Assembly (NCBI GenBank): GCA_951394045.1 | Contig: OX595997.1 | Coordinates: forward strand, 558,001 to 622,000 | Source of the DNA: Nitzschia sp. DOCU1 | Taxonomy: Eukaryota > Bacillariophyta > Bacillariophyceae > Bacillariales > Bacillariaceae | DNA length: 64,000 bases | Reading direction: 5' to 3' | Part shown: piece by piece, positions 52,904 to 63,327 of the stretch | How positions within the stretch are numbered: position 1 is the first letter of the stretch | Layout of the letters: each line of letters starts with the position of its first letter | The notes under the pieces: model-generated | The model's database searches: none | What the model saw: the letters and a program-made list of their open reading frames with translations, nothing else | Told to the model about the DNA's origin: nothing | Made by a program: the position numbers and the translations under genes

Positions 52904-55837
52904 CTAATAAAGAACAATCCATCCAAACATACAAGTGGAAATGAGAGCAGCGATACAAGTACCAAAGTTGGGAGACATCTTTGTCCCAGCAGCAGTCGTA
53001 GGAGGGAGAGTAGGATCCTCATCGTATCCATATGTGAAGTAGTCAAAGTCAGTGATATTCGAATCAAAGTCATACGCCGTGATATCCATGATTGCAGTAT
53101 CAGATTCAAATACAGCCAGATTCTCATAGTCGCTCAGGGGAAAGACAGTGACCACTGAATCCGAGGTCCATGGAATGACTTGAGTGGTGAATAGGCCTCC
53201 CAACAAATCGTAAACAAAGGCATTAGATTCAAAGTACAAAATCGTGACGATGCTTCTCCCAGCACCTCTTGGTATCTCCGCCAGGTTACCACCTCCGCTT
53301 GAGTAGAGACTAATTCCAACATCGGCGTCGTTGGAAAAGCTCAGGTAGGCTTCTTGGCACCCGAGAGTGGTAATGGCGCCTTCAACGGTACCGGCTTCAT
53401 CGATTTGTTCACTTGTAACGGGGTGGTTCTGGTCAAAGTAGCAGACAGGGATCTGCTTGAGACCCCCACCCATGTCAAAGACATAAACGGGCTCAGGGTC
53501 GTCAGGGTTAATCCAGTAGAAGGTTGAATCCCAAGAAGCAGTGATATTCGATCCTTCGTATTCGACAAAGACATCACCGCCGAAAAGATAGTAGTAATCC
53601 TCAGCATCTTGCTGAAGCCTTCTCCTCCTGTCCGCGGCATCCATGTGACGCCACTTCCTAGCTCGGCGACGAGAGGATTGGTGTGCCATGGGTCCTTCGG
53701 CGACTTGTTGTAGTTTGCGAGCACTCTCGTCCAGGCGACGACGCACGTCGCCGAGCCAATTTGTCACGTCAATAGCATATTCAACGAACACAAAGTCAAC
53801 GTTTCGGGTGATTTCGGAGCGAATCTCGGTCGTTACCGCATCTACAAGGACAAGATTTGGATCGATCAGGAGATCGGTCGGTGCAGAGGGGCTTCTGGAG
53901 GCACCTGCGGACATTCCACAGACGCTCACACCAACGTTGCCGTCTGGAGTTGTGGTCGAGTAGTAACTGTCGAGGAGACGCAAATAGTTTGGTGCAGTCA
54001 CAATGAATGGGGAGTCTGTATCAAGGGACAAACATCCTCGGTACTCTTCTGGATAGTTATTGTACTCCTGTTTGGACACCCATGTAATGTGCATACCCGA
54101 ACCAGCAGTACCTGGCCCAACCTCGTTTTCAACAAACATTGCAGCAAAGGTCTCGGAGGCGCTCATCACAAGTGTGTAGAGCTGACTTGACTGGTCGGGC
54201 GAACATAACTTAAGAAATTGCTCAAAGAAGTCGCCAATGTCCATGGCGGACTTTACTTGCTCTGAACCTAAATCCAAAGTACCTGAGAATGAAATCGTAT
54301 TCGACCTGGCACGATTGAGATATGCATGAAAGTCGGCATCATTACCGATATCAAGGATATCTGCCATTTCAGAGCTCATGGCATCCCACGCGTCACGGAA
54401 GGCTAAGAAAGCTGTAGTATCGATCAATGCCAAAGTCTTGGGTGTATCATGAAACCCGTAATTTTGCGTGGATGTCGCAAAAGTATTCACGATCTCGCTT
54501 CCCAGGGCCAAGGCACTAGTGGTTGGGGAGAGCTCGTTGTATGCCCATCCTGAAAAAAGAAGACAAGAGGGCGTTAGCTTCGATCCTCCACGAGCATACG
54601 AATCTCAGCAACTATTCGACTTACCATGGCCAGGTTCAGTTGCCTCACTCGCGAGATAGTACTTGGCGATGGTGCCAAAATCCTCGAGGGCTCCCACCGA
54701 AGACATCAGACACGCATCGAATCCCAAGACATCCAGTTGCGATGGAGCCCCAGGAACCGCCGAAAGCGCGTCTTGTATCGCGGACAGAATATCTGCGTTT
54801 GACTGAAGGAGGTGTCGACGGCGACGGACTTCTAGGTCCCCACCAAAGCCAGCGAAACCACCGCCATGAGATGAAAGAGCAAGAAAGAATTCACTCTTTC
54901 CTTTTGCAACGCAGTCTGCGAGACCATAATCCAGAAATTGATAAAGTACATCTGGAGAGTCACTATTTTCCTCAAAGACAAATTCGCTGTCGACTACCAT
55001 CTTTCCAAGGGCGTGATCCCATGTCAAGTAGCGACTTCCGGGGAAGTATTCGGTTAGCGGCGTCCCATCAGAGTTGAACACGTCAGCAAGTGGTCCTCCA
55101 GTGTAGTATTCAGAGCTTTCATCCAAGGCGTCGTGGTAAACCCAAGTTGTCGTGGTGGTGCTCTGGGTGAACGCAGACTTTGTGATTTCGCTAAGATCCT
55201 CTCTTAGAGCGGGCTCGATATCAGTGGTGTCTGTGAAGGCGCAGAACTCTCACAATTAGAGAACCAAAAACTGGTATAGGGCCCGTCTCTCGCATATGTA
55301 CATACCTGCCACTTGATACACCAGGAAGCAGATTCCACCGGAAGTAGTAGAGGAATCAGAGGCAGTACAGGTTCCTGATCCATCAGGGAAAAGTTCAGTA
55401 AATAGGAGGCCTTCGGTACAGGTGTAGCAGTCTTGCATTCCGCTGACTGTCTTGTCATAGTAGCCACATGTATCACATGAAGGATGGCACACGCAGTCGT
55501 TCAAAGCAATACTACTAGCTTGGCCGTTTTCATCAAATACAATGCAGCCTCCTTCTCCTGCTTGAGCTGTGGTGCTGGACGATGGACTGTCAGTGAGTAT
55601 GAAGGTTTCAGTGGTGGTCGAAGGAGCGGTAGGGACTTGGGTGCTGGTGGCACCACCAGTATCCTCACCAGTAGTAGGTGTAACGGTTTCGGTGGTGATA
55701 GCAGGCAGTTCGGTTTCGATAGGAGGTTCGGTTTCGGCTAGTACGTCGGTAGGATCCGCGGTCTCTTGTTGCCCCGCTCCCAAAGCCAAAAGCGAAAAAG
55801 CCAGCAGTAGAACAAGCTTCAAGTTCTTGATGATCAT
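52904..55837 (-). CDS. secreted clostripain-like (C11 family) cysteine peptidase
   Basis: Three exons: 55837-55306, 55230-54625 and 54549-52904; both 75-nt introns (GTATGT..TTCACAG; GTAAGT..TTTTCAG) keep phase, giving 927 residues. A signal peptide (IIKNLKLVLLLAFSLLALGA) is followed by a Thr/Pro-rich mucin-like stretch and a Cys-rich module (CVCHPSCDTCGYYD). The peptidase region has the catalytic His in LALSSHGGGFAGFGG and the catalytic Cys in LDVLGFDACLMSS, the order and spacing of C11. The C-terminal half has no recognised domain and ends in a hydrophobic stretch (CIAALISTCMFGWIVLY), perhaps a membrane or GPI anchor. Clostripains cut after Arg or Lys. The usual first C11 strand is not obvious, so an exon could be missing; an upstream start at 55936 exists. 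Confidence 0.8.
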
Positions 55838-55984
55838 CATGATGATGGTGAGTGAAAACAGTCTTCGTCCTTGATCGGAAGCACACGATGATCCCAAGCA
55901 AGAAGCAAAAACTGTGAGCAGTGCCGCAGCATGCACTGACGCTGAATCAATTCGAATTCAAGAACAAGATAAAGATCTTTCGGC

Positions 55985-56815
55985 CATGAGATACCGGTAT
56001 CATGAATGTAGAAAGTGTACCACCGCCTATGAGCAGCAGCCTTCGCTTCCTTTCTCCTTGCCTGAAGACAAGAATAGTAACAAGGAAAGCATTTACGAGG
56101 GATGTCCATCGCCTATCTTCATCATTCCTGTAGCTTAGCCGGCATAGTCCGCTTGTGACTCCGGTAAATGGTGTTAGCGCAGCCTCGGGATAAGAGAACA
56201 ATCTGCACGCCCGTCTTTGGCACGGGAACGTAATAATAGATCGTCCTATCCGGTACCCACCACAAGAAAGAACATCACCATCATGAGGATGCTGCCGAGA
56301 AAGCTGAAGAGCTTCTACCACACATCGCGACTGTGGATGGTGCAAAGAAGCAAGACCTTTAGTACTAGATGACAGGCCATGAGATACCGGTGACATGATG
56401 GTAGAAAGTGTACCGCCGCCCATGCACAGCAGACGCTTTCTTTCATTCACCTGAAGATAATAACAAGGCCATCGCCTATGATCATCATTCCTGCAGCTTA
56501 GCCGGCAGCAGGTTCGTCCGCTTGTGGTGTAGTAGTAGAAGTATACCGTAGCGTTTGTTGCGCAAATTTGGCTATAAGAGAGAACTTGCATATCTTCTAG
56601 AGGCGCCGGAACGTTATAATAGATCGACCAAAAGGTATCCGGTACCCACGAGAACATCAACATCAACAGAAAGAACATCATCATGAGGATGCTGCCGAGA
56701 AAGCTGAAGAGCTTCGACCGGGGTAATGGTGGTAGAAAGTGTACCACCGCCCATCATGCAGCAGACACTTTCTTTCATTCACCTGAAGAAAATAACAAGG
56801 ACATGCTTCCGAGGA
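55985..56815. repeat. degenerate tandem repeat, about three units of 350-400 bp
   Basis: Unit 1 is about 55985-56388, unit 2 about 56389-56725 and a partial unit 3 about 56726-56815. Shared landmarks are GTAGAAAGTGTACC (56008, 56401 and 56731 areas), CATCATTCCTG.AGCTTAGCC (56123 and 56481 areas) and GAGGATGCTGCCGAGAAAGC (56286 and 56683 areas). An 800-bp minus-strand frame across it gives repeated GGGTLST and PVSHG motifs, but this follows from the repeat itself and I do not call a gene. Confidence 0.75.
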
Positions 56816-57247
56816 AACATCTGGACCCCGCCGGTTTGCCTTGTCTGCCCAACTCGCAAATCGAGCCTCTGTGTGCTGCAAGAAAGATCTTTAAATGCCA
56901 GGCCACGAGAGACCGTTGGCATCAAAATGCACTGCTCGTACGGCAGACACCTTTCTTCATTCACCCCTACCCAAGAAGGATATTATTTTAAGGAGATGCA
57001 AATCCGCGATCACATCGTCTGCAGGTTGCACGACAGACAGTGCAACGGACTGAGTACCGGTGGATTGCGCGAATATCCCTCCGTTGTGCATTTTAAGGGC
57101 ATTCTGTGCGTCCCCAAGAGGTGGAAACATAGTAGACCCAATCTCGAAAGGTGCACATTCTGAAGGAATCCGGCGACGACCCACTTCATTGGGTTGCGTT
57201 GGGTAATTTTTGATGTGCAAAAAATTTGCAGAGAGGGGAATAGTACG

Positions 57248-57447
57248 TTGGTTTGGCGGGAAACGAATAACGTCCCAAACGGGAAAATGGGGGGAGATGC
57301 TTCCAAGCGGACGAAGGCGGGACTGCGCGCCTGCTGACTCAGAACTTCGGTACTCAAAACCCGCATCAATGATGGGAGGGAGGAAGGAAAAGATTTGATG
57401 TGTGCCATGATGTCAACAGCAATGAATGCATTTTCAACATCCAACGC
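57248..57447 (+). repeat. direct repeat copy 2 (about 200 bp)
   Basis: Same orientation as copy 1 at 52344-52548; together they bracket the clostripain-like gene and the tandem repeat. Confidence 0.9.
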
Positions 57448-57526
57448 CAGATCCACGTCCACAACAGCAAAGGCTCATCTGACGCTGATCCATCGACCTA
57501 ACGAAGAAGAAGAAGAGTTTTAGTGG

Positions 57527-59365
57527 ATGAGAAGAGCAGCCGCAAAAGTGCGAAGAAAGAGCACCAGCTTCCGCCCCACAACGGCAACCACACAACTTGT
57601 GCGGGTCCTCGTTTTGGCTTGTATTTTGGGTCTTGCCGTACTGCCTTGGTCTGCCAATTGCTTTATTGCTCGCGTAATGCGACCCTTTTTGTGTCAGAAG
57701 AAACGTGTTTCTCGTTGCGTTTCTTCCATTAGCAGCCGGTTCTTGGCTTCATCACCCACCACCTCGCTGCTGGTACAAGCTGCCGACAATCCAAGTTCTG
57801 CACAATCCTATTTTGATCGACATTCGAGACTCTTTTCGTCTTCATCATCTTCAACCGTATCTTCTTCGTCTTCTTCGGCGTTTCAGAATAACCATCCAAT
57901 GTCGACGGACGGCGACGACAACGGCCGACCACACACCGACTATGAAAAATGGGTGCGGCGGCTCTACATGACCAACATGTTTCATCCAGTCAAAATGGGT
58001 TTGACGAATATGCAAAAACTCCATGATATCATGGGAAATCCAATGGATCATGTACGTAACTGGCAGTAGCAGCCATGGGGTTTCGTGCCAGAACTCAACT
58101 GACGTTTCCTTCTTTTTCAGCCAGATCGTCTGGTCGTTCATGTGGCCGGTACCAATGGAAAGGGCAGCGTGGCTTTGAAAATTGCCAATGCCATTCAAAA
58201 GTGCAATCCCAACTTGCGAGTGGGCCTGTTTTGTTCGCCCCATGTATCGTCGTTTCGTGAACGAATGCAAATCAATGGCGTCATGATTTCCGAACAAGAA
58301 GTTGTGGAATTGCTTCCTCCCATTTATGATTGGTGTGCCTCCCACGATATTCCGGCCACCTTTTTTGAAATTACCACCGCCTTGGCATTTTACTTTTATG
58401 CTCAGCGCAATGCTCAAGTGGTCGTACTTGAAACAGGTTTGGGTGGACGTTTGGATGCTACGAATGTGATTAAGCGACCTGCTATTTCGATTATTACGTC
58501 CATTGGCTTGGAGCACACACGGATACTGGGCGATACGGTCGAATTGATTGCCATGGAAAAGGGAGGTATCATTAAAGAAGGTTGTCCGGTGTTAGTTGGA
58601 CCACACTGTCCGCAAGAAGTCTTGCTACAATGTGCGAGGGACAAGAATGCTGGTCACTACTACAACCCAGAACAAGTCTTGAAGGATTATCGGGACATGG
58701 AAGTCACAGATTATGACGAGGAGAATTCCCGGATCGCCAAGGCAGCTTTGATTTTGCTGAAACATTCGCACCCTGATCTGCTCGCGGGATTATCGGAAGA
58801 TATTATGAACGAGGGCGTTTCCATCCGCCCGCCCTGCCGATTCGAACAAGTAAAACGTGATGATGGTCTAACGATTATCTTGGATGTCGCACACAATCCA
58901 CCCGCCATGGAGTATCTTGTCAAAAAACTGAAAGGCACCTACCCGAATTCTTCCTTTCGATTTGTGGCTGGCATGTCCTCAGACAAGGATCTGGGACAAT
59001 GCAGTAGGACTTTGTTGTCAATCGCGGACCCCTCACAAATTCACTTGGTGGAAGCTGCGCATCCTCGGGCTGCTAAACTTACGTCCATCGTGGTAGCAGA
59101 ACCTCGAATGGTGGAATGCCGGTACAATTTGGACGACAGGTCAATTACGGTCCAGGTCGTAGAGGCTGTCGAGCTGGCACGTGAAAACGGAGAGATCTTG
59201 GTGATCTGTGGAAGCGTCTTTTTAATGGCCGAAGCTCGAGAGGCTCTAGGCTTTGACGAGCCGCGAGATTCGGAGTACATTGCTGAGATGGCGGGAGCGG
59301 GAGTGAGACATGGGCAAGAAAATTTTGGAAACACTACGGTAGAGGATTTTCCTCCAAAGACGTAA
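57527..59365 (+). CDS. folylpolyglutamate/dihydrofolate synthase, FolC type, with plastid-type presequence
   Basis: Two exons, 57527-58051 and 58121-59365; the 69-nt intron (GTACGT..TTTTTCAG) is in phase 0, giving 589 residues. The enzyme adds glutamate to folates (or joins glutamate to dihydropteroate), using ATP. The Mur-ligase ATP loop is VAGTNGKGS, followed by LFCSPHVSSFRERMQING, ETGLGGRLDATNV and SIGLEHTRILG, with DVAHNP later. The N-terminus has a signal peptide (VRVLVLACILGLAVLPW) ending SANC, then Phe (FIARVMRPF), which fits the bipartite plastid signal of diatoms with Phe at the cleavage site. A Ser-rich stretch follows (about 85-125). Plastid location is inferred from this motif only. 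Confidence 0.92.
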
Positions 59366-59553
59366 TAAATGTTGTTGTGAAAAGGCTACTCAGACTAATT
59401 ACAAATGAATGGTTGTCAATGAATTTTGAACCCAGGGACGCTCTTGGACATGAAGGTAACAGATTGAAATCGAATGGTCTTGGACAAAGCCAAAACCTAT
59501 TTGGAATGTGTTGTAATATGAAATGCGGGTCTTGGGGTGTTTCAGCAAGCCAT

Positions 59554-61807
59554 TCATGCCATTCCACGGACCCGGCGACCGCTTAGTCTCCCGCCTACTC
59601 TCCCTGCCGCACCTCCACGTCCTTCGGCCCCGAGCTTGGTTTTGCCTAGCGAAACGCGCTTTTTGCACACGCTAAACACACATCGGTTACTACAGCAGTC
59701 AGAACTGAGGCTGCACCGCTCGTTGTAAGCGGCGCATTGATTTGTTCCATCGCACACTTGAAAGGAATTGTCTTGACAAATTTGCTCCCCTGCACTCGGA
59801 GCACTTGACGTAAAACTGGGGCCGCTCTCAACGAAAAAGTTCAGAAGTTGACGGTTGGCTTGGATTCGGACTGTCAAGAGAGGAATGGGCAAGTATCCTT
59901 GAAAGTACGGCTGCTGATCGATTGCAAACAAATATTGACTGCTCTCCAAGGCATCAAAGATTACCTGACTCGTGTCAAAGGTACCAATCAACGCGTTGGG
60001 ATGGGCCGTCAGCACTTGAAGGCCCAAAGGACCTTGGGTGCTGCCGGTCAACAAAAGTCCGATTCCGGTCCAAGTTCCCGCCTCGCCTACGGCTGCCTCC
60101 ACAGCAGCTAAATACTCGTCAGGGCTTGAAACATCGACAATCACTTGCCCCCCAAACTCTGCTCCCCCAACTGCCTCAATGGCTGTCTGGAATCCTTCAC
60201 AGCGAACGTTCAAAGTAGACACACCAGGGTTATGATTCAAGCAAAACAACTTGGTTGCCCCGGCGGCCACCAATTCTTCGCCTGCTGTGAAGCCTGCAGT
60301 TAGTTCAAGCTGCCCAACAAAATGCTGTAAATTCAGATTTTCAGCTTCAATGGCACCACTATTAACGGCAATGACGGGTATTCCTGCCGACTTGCACTGA
60401 TTGATCGTTGGGATGACGCTCTGATTCGGGATGGACACGAACAGACCGTCGACAGGGTTGTCTCCGCTGCACATCTTTGCCAATGCGGCATTCATTTTCG
60501 AGTTGAGTATGTCTACGCTAGCCGAAGGTTCGAATCTCTCCAGTTCGAGTTGGACCCCCATGTCACCAGCGGCTACAGCCGCACCAGCAAACACATTGTC
60601 CCAGAAAACATCTTGCGTGTCCCCATGAAGGACGCCACCGATTCGGACAGAGGAACGATCAAAGCAGGGGCATCCAGTCGCACCTACACTGGGACACACG
60701 GGGAAGGAATCTTCAATACATTGCTGTCGTTGTATGGACGGCAATCGAGTCGTTGTCCAGGGGATTCCATTGGACATATAAATGCGGTTCGGATTGCGAG
60801 AGGGTATGGCTGGCACTTTTCCTGTGGTGATGTAGGTCGCCGCGAACACAACGGGCATCATTCCTTGTAAATGTTGTTGTTGGGACATGCCAAAGTCGAC
60901 AGATCCATCGCGAAGTCCGTTAAACAATGTATTGGATTCATCAAAGGACGCCACGCGAGTGTTGCATCCATTTGCCTGAAGGACTGACAAGGTTTCGTCA
61001 AGGGTCTGCGACCCAGCCAGGAGAACAAAATCATAGGTACACCCTCCCAACAACGCTTGGATTTGCGCGTCATCATCTTGCGTCGGATCAAGATTCAATT
61101 CTACTGCGGCATATCCACTCGCCTTCATTTGTGCAAAGTTGTTAAATCCGCTTAAACGATCCGCCAAACCAGCATTGCCTGGTTCGTGATTGACAAAGAC
61201 TAGAGACGCATCTGGACCAAGGGCGCCTGCTTCGACAGCCATAAATGTTGCAGCAGCCTGTTCTCCAGCAACAACTTCATCCTGGGCCACCCAAGCGAGA
61301 ACCCCTAGATCTTGAGCCAATTTGTACCCAGAGTTTAAACCAAACACTGGAATGCCCGCGTTGATAACTTCCTGAACAGCATTGGCTACCACTGGATCCG
61401 GAATGGTCGTAATCAAGGCATCCGGTCGGTTGACAGAGGATATAATATTTCGAATCGCCGTGGCCATGGTTTGGGGGTTGTAGTTCTCAAACCTCGTGAT
61501 ATCTAGCTGTACTCCAAGATCCTTGGCCGCTTGTTTGGCAGGGGCCTCAACCTGATCCCAAAATTTGGATCCAATAGTTCCTAAAATTAAAGAAACAACA
61601 TGCTGGTAAGGTGGATGGCGATCTTGCAAACATCCCACACTTACTGAGGGGGTACGCACCATAAAATGCTTGTATCCGATATCTGGCACGGTCAATACAA
61701 GGGTTGCAGTCTAAATCCACGGAAGGCTGTTGAGCGACTGCAAAAGTTGCAGCCTTCCAGAAAAGAAGGACCGATGCCGAAAACGTGCTGCTCGAAACGA
61801 ATCTCAT
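59554..61807 (-). CDS. secreted protein with two tandem periplasmic sugar-binding (type 1 PBP) domains
   Basis: Two exons, 61807-61660 and 61580-59554; the 79-nt intron (GTGCGT..TTTTAG) splits a Gly codon, giving 724 residues. Met 61858 is an alternative start. A signal peptide (FVSSSTFSASVLLFWKAATF) precedes domain 1 (about 40-340) and domain 2 (about 370-650). Each begins with the same pattern (RIQAFYG/TIGSKFWDQV and RIGGVLHGDTQDVFWDNV) and has PDALITTIPDP/VDGLFVSIPNQ and GIPVFGLNSG/GIPVIAVNSG, hallmarks of bacterial ABC-transport sugar-binding proteins. A Cys-rich tail (CAAYNERCSLSSDCCSNRC) and a basic Gly/Arg end follow. No permease is nearby. It may bind sugars or autoinducer-like ligands outside the cell. 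Probably of bacterial origin. Confidence 0.85.
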
Positions 61808-63183
61808 GGTGGTGGATACATGCAATGCTCCAGCCTTCTTCTTTCTTGTTGTCGTCAACGCGGCGTCGAACCATAATGAATGAGAGATGCTGCCGATAGG
61901 AGCGTTGGGAAATTTCCCCGGGCAGCCGACGGCGGCCGCGAAATTTTTGCTGGATGAACGAAGATCTTCGCGCGTTTCTCGTTTCTCTTGCTAGCCAGAG
62001 CATCACGATGCGACGGAGAGGTGCTCCGTCCCAGCTGTTTTAGCGAGCAGCCCCCCCCCGCCCCATAATCTGCTGCTGAGAAGTCAAACGAGTCTAATGA
62101 CGTGTTTGTTGACCAACAAGAGAGCAGCCCCCTTGCTAGCTGCCGCCGTTTGTTGTGGCCTTCTGAGTGGTCTACAACCTATATCTCCTTAGACTACTAG
62201 GGTGCAAGGACAGAGCCCGGTTTCGTCATCTCAGTCGATGTGCAGAACTGTCAAACAAGCCCAGTGTCTCATCATGGTGAACAAAGAAACAATGCATCAT
62301 TGTCCTATGATCTGCTGCAGGTAGCTATCTTCCGTCGTCGAGGTATTAGCTAACTGGATAGTGCGTGATTTACACTAATTTATCTATTGTCGTCGGGGCA
62401 GGATCAAGGAACAGAATACTATCCTTTATTAGCAGCATCACATTAAACACACCACGACCCAGCGAAAGGACTGGGTAAGCGTTGTTTGATGTTCTTAACC
62501 ATAACGGGGGACATCGCGCGAAGTCGCCCTACTTTTAACCCCTAAAGCACTCTACCCCCGCCGCAAGGCGCTATGAACCAGATGCTTCGAACATGAAACA
62601 AACGGGACTACCGGTATGTATGTTGCAACCAGGTACCCGACAAACGCAACCATACCACCCAATAGAACGGTGCGAACCCAACCGATGAGAACAGTGCGAA
62701 CCCTACCCGGTATGGCTGGTAGACTCCGTGGCCTTCCGTCCCGACACTCCGAGACAAATTGAGCGAAAGATTTGCGACGACTTGCGGAGAGACCACGTCA
62801 TTCCCGATCCATTCGTGCGACATTTAATGGACCCAATGGCACGATCTCTCTGTGGTTTTGTTCCACATAGTCGACGTCGCAACGACACGATTTCGAATTT
62901 CTAAATGGAGGATCTATAAGCAAAATTATCGGAATTGGAGAGCGTTATTTAAGAGCATGTATGACGTGGAGCGTAGGAGTTCCTGTTGAGCCCGCGCATA
63001 CGTATGTGAGGCGGGTCATGAAAAATCTTCATGTATGATTATCTTCATTACTCGTAGGGCCTCTCTACTCCAATCAAGATCGTCGGACCCACTTTGCAAC
63101 AAAGACCGAGTGGGACGTTATCAAATCTTCTCGCTCGCGCGTCGGAACGAAGAGAAAGAGTAGCATTGCCGCAGAGGAATTCG
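61808..63183. other. intergenic; a possible short coding remnant at about 62690-62903
   Basis: A poly-C run lies near 62050-62059. On the plus strand about 62700-62903 reads WLVDSVAFRPDTPRQIERKI, then CDDLRRDHVIPDPFVRHLMD and a stop. This is coding-like and is preceded by GAACAG, which could be an acceptor, but no upstream exon is clear. A short repeat GTGCGAACCC occurs twice at about 62660-62705. Otherwise nothing. Confidence 0.25.
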
Positions 63184-63327
63184 ATGGGCAGGAGGCAAGA
63201 GAGGAACTCCCCGGCCATAGTCAAATGGGGAGTGATCGTAAGCGCGAGAAGCACCTCAAGTCTCCTTCGGCAACCATCTCTCCAGAACTGCAAATCGTTC
63301 ATCTCGCACCACATGCGAGTCTTAACG

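Larger units (their letters stand above)
55838..57526. other. repeat-bearing intergenic region
   Basis: It contains the tandem repeat (55985-56815) and direct repeat copy 2 (57248-57447). Between them (56816-57247) there are only weak frames. It is bounded by the clostripain-like gene and FolC, which diverge from here. Confidence 0.5.

Noticed and set aside
55947..56747. 266-residue minus-strand frame across the tandem repeat
   Set aside because: The openness follows from the repeat unit; the copies differ in frame-breaking ways and no signature domain is present. Kept only as a finding to test.
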